The notes under the pieces: generated by a model
The model's input: only the letters and a program-made list of their open reading frames with translations
What the model was told of the DNA's origin: nothing
Database searches by the model: none
Shown here: piece after piece, positions 62,164 to 64,000 of the stretch
Position numbering within the stretch: the first letter of the stretch is position 1
Layout of the letters: each line of letters opens with the position of its first letter
NCBI GenBank assembly: GCA_963681505.1
Contig: OY811980.1
Location: 6,174,359 to 6,238,358 of the forward strand
DNA from: Eunapius fragilis
Taxonomy: Eukaryota; Porifera; Demospongiae; Spongillida; Spongillidae
Direction of reading: 5' to 3'
DNA length: 64,000 nucleotides
Translations under genes and position numbers: made by a program

Positions 62164-64000
62164 ATGACTGACGAGAGATCTCCCGCATATGCGGGATCCA
62201 CCGAGAAGAACTGCCCCATCTGTTTAGAAGAATTCGAAGACAGAGCATTCGTGAATGCTTGCTTTCATATCCTTGCGTGCGATTTGTTGTAGATAATTAT
62301 AACATACGGGGTTGGAAGGTACATTTTTATAAGTATTAGCACAATGTACACGCAAACGCGCGTACAGCGGGTTGGGCAACGCTGCTAACATCGTTGCCCA
62401 CTCCCTTAACTCCCACTGCAAATTCCTTCTGCTTTCTCTGCATCCTGCAGTGGTCGGACGTCGGGAACACGTGTCCGCTCTGTAAAACCACTTTCTCCTC
62501 CCTCATCCACAACGTCAAAGCGAACGATGACTACGAAAAGGTCGAGGCACTAAAATCGTCAACTGAAAATGAGCTCTTGATTTTTCTTTTTGTCTATAGT
62601 ACGATATCAAGTCTAAATCTGTTCCTGCAAACCAGGAAGTCAGCGTCACCGAGGCAAGACGGTAAGATGTGAGGGCTGGGGAGGAGGGTCGCAGCACTTT
62701 CATTAATCTATACTTGTTCCTTCAAGGTTCCGTTACGGCACCACCGCTTTGCCTGGTCGACCATCGTCACGTCCTTCGGGTCACGCGACCCGCCGCGGTA
62801 GATACCATGTGCGGGACTCGAGAACGCCTGCCCCAGAGGAAAGAAGGAGGTGTGTCCAATGGGGTGGGTAAATACTTTGCTATAAATTATGTGGGATTTA
62901 ACCCTGAGTTTGGTGCTATGTGCAGGGCAATCTATAGGGCCCATCTGTGGGCTCTTCCGATTGAGTCGGGGGACAAGCGCCCGAGAGTAAGAAATATATG
63001 TGAGTTGGATTTGTCACTGATACAATGAGTATGCTTGTTAACATAATAAATAAAAGGAACATTGTTATCCATGGTGTCTACTAATTTTTGAGGGTTTTTT
63101 TTCCCCTCCGTTTCTTCAGCATTTTGTTTTTGTGGGTGAAAATAAGACCATTAAATTAAATTACTGCAATTATGTTTTGTTTCATATGTAGCCACATTTA
63201 GTGTTGTCACAAAACCAGTCTTAGTAAGTTTGTACATACAATGGCTTGGGCCTTACATGCTGATATTGTGTGTATGGTTTATGTATCATTTCTTTGTCCT
63301 CCTCACTTCTTCCACGTTTCCCTCCTCTTGGTTCTTCTCCCCTCACATTCTTCCCGGTCTCCCCTCCCCTCCACCTCCCCCACTCAAATCTGACGCACAG
63401 CTGCAGACTTCTTTAGGCAGAACCCCGCCTGCACCCATCGGCTGGTTCCATGGCTAATGAGGGAACTGAAGGTTGTCCTGGGAGGAGAGGAGCATGTGGA
63501 GTTTGTGGTCCAGATTGTCCTGTCCCTGATAGACAAGTAGGTGTGCTAGAACTTCTTTTTCCCCTGCACTTGTACGTCATTGACAGCAGCATTTCTACAT
63601 TTTAATTTAATTATTTTTTTAATTTGCACTCAAGAGTTGACATGGAAGCACAAGAATTTGCAGGTCACCTCACTCCCTTCCTGCATGAGAAGACGGCACA
63701 CTTTGTTCACGAGTTGGCTACCTACGCACGCTGCCCCTATGATATGATTGCCTATGACCGTAAGGTGAAGTATGATTTTCCGGGAGGCGATCGCTGGGAT
63801 CCTGAAGCCAACCAGGTCATTCCTCCCTCCAGCCATGATCCCTCTCGCCCAGGTGTGGATGGTGGGCGTGTGTGTGTGCCTACATGGGTGTGTGGACATG
63901 TGTGTGTGTGTGTGTGTGGTTGTGTGTGTATATGCGTGTGTGTGCGTGCATGTACCTACATGGGTGTTTGGATGTGTGTATGGTGTGTGTGTGTGGATGC
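62164..64000 (+). CDS. TOPORS: TOPORS-like RING E3 ligase, 5' part, continues beyond the window
   Basis: Exons recognised: 62164-62266, 62422-62540, 62600-62661, 62727-62849, 62926-62999, 63401-63536 and 63635-63852, joining in phase to 278 codons before the window ends inside an intron. A C3HC4 RING near the N-terminus reads CPICLEEF, then FVNACFHSFCFLC across exons 1-2, then CPLCKTTFSS. The following IHNVKANDDYEK corresponds to the segment after the TOPORS RING, and the later ADFFRQNPACTHRLVPWL and FAGHLTPFLHEKTAHFVHEL match the conserved TOPORS region beyond the RING. Known for the family: TOPORS is a nuclear ubiquitin and SUMO ligase associated with topoisomerase I and p53 and found at the ciliary base. 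Intron 1 is an apparent U12-type intron (separate entry). A GT microsatellite follows the last exon seen. Confidence 0.88.
62267..62421 (+). other. Candidate U12-type AT-AA intron in the RING domain of the TOPORS-like gene
   Basis: The intron starts ATATCCTT, the exact U12 AT-type donor. Near its end TCCCTTAAC matches the U12 branch-point consensus TCCTTAAC closely, and 12 nt after the branch A the intron ends in AA. This is the only junction I find that restores the expected CFHSFCFLC of the RING: C from exon 1 plus AT from exon 2 makes His. No GT-AG pair does so. The AC within CTCCCAC is only about 7 nt from the branch point and gives the wrong frame. Confidence 0.8.
63890..64000. repeat. 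GT-rich microsatellite at the window edge
   Basis: TGTG-rich sequence interrupted by CATG and TATG, in the intron after the last TOPORS-like exon seen. Confidence 0.85.

Overview
The window is nuclear DNA of an animal. Genes are split by short GT-AG introns, the intergenic DNA is full of microsatellites, minisatellites and foldback elements, and the recognisable genes are animal orthologues (SACS, ALKBH7, CFAP57, RUVBL1, NDUFB9, SRD5A-type reductase, TOPORS). A compact layout with head-to-head gene pairs, a large intact sacsin-like gene, and a repeat-protein element that resembles what I recall from demosponge genomes suggest a sponge or another early-branching animal. That lineage call is inference.

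Layout. 1-5.6 kb: LINE-type retrotransposon remnant (minus strand), a 1.64-kb perfect CCTGCT array, and a 193-bp inverted-repeat element. 5.6-25.2 kb: three-exon sacsin-like gene (4501 aa), with its 6-kb second intron carrying one copy of a foldback-ended mobile element. 25.2-29.4 kb: gene-poor DNA with a 31-bp minisatellite, a 0.73-kb palindrome and a non-autonomous DNA transposon with 32-bp terminal repeats and a duplicated target site. 29.4-31.7 kb: an Ig-like single-pass receptor (minus). 32.3-36.6 kb: ALKBH7 (plus), a broken CFAP57 3' fragment and a multi-pass membrane gene (A). 36.6-43.4 kb: repeats, an inverted-repeat element and the second, longer copy of the foldback-ended element. 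43.9-54.2 kb: membrane gene B, an ALKBH7 pseudogene and the complete 19-exon CFAP57 gene (minus). 54.4-57.1 kb: RUVBL1 (plus), head-to-head with CFAP57, then exon 1 of NDUFB9 (minus). 57-61 kb: foldback and tandem repeats. 61.0-64 kb: a steroid 5-alpha-reductase family gene (minus) head-to-head with a TOPORS-like RING E3 gene (plus) that runs off the window.

The central structural event is a segmental duplication. The convergent pair ALKBH7/CFAP57 exists twice, and the copies have decayed reciprocally: ALKBH7 is intact only in the left copy and CFAP57 only in the right. Two related membrane genes lie between them. Three observations stand out: a candidate AT-AA U12-type intron inside the TOPORS RING domain, a minisatellite that has copied a CFAP57 splice donor nine times with an in-frame 45-bp period, and an RFX X-box match in the CFAP57/RUVBL1 intergenic promoter.
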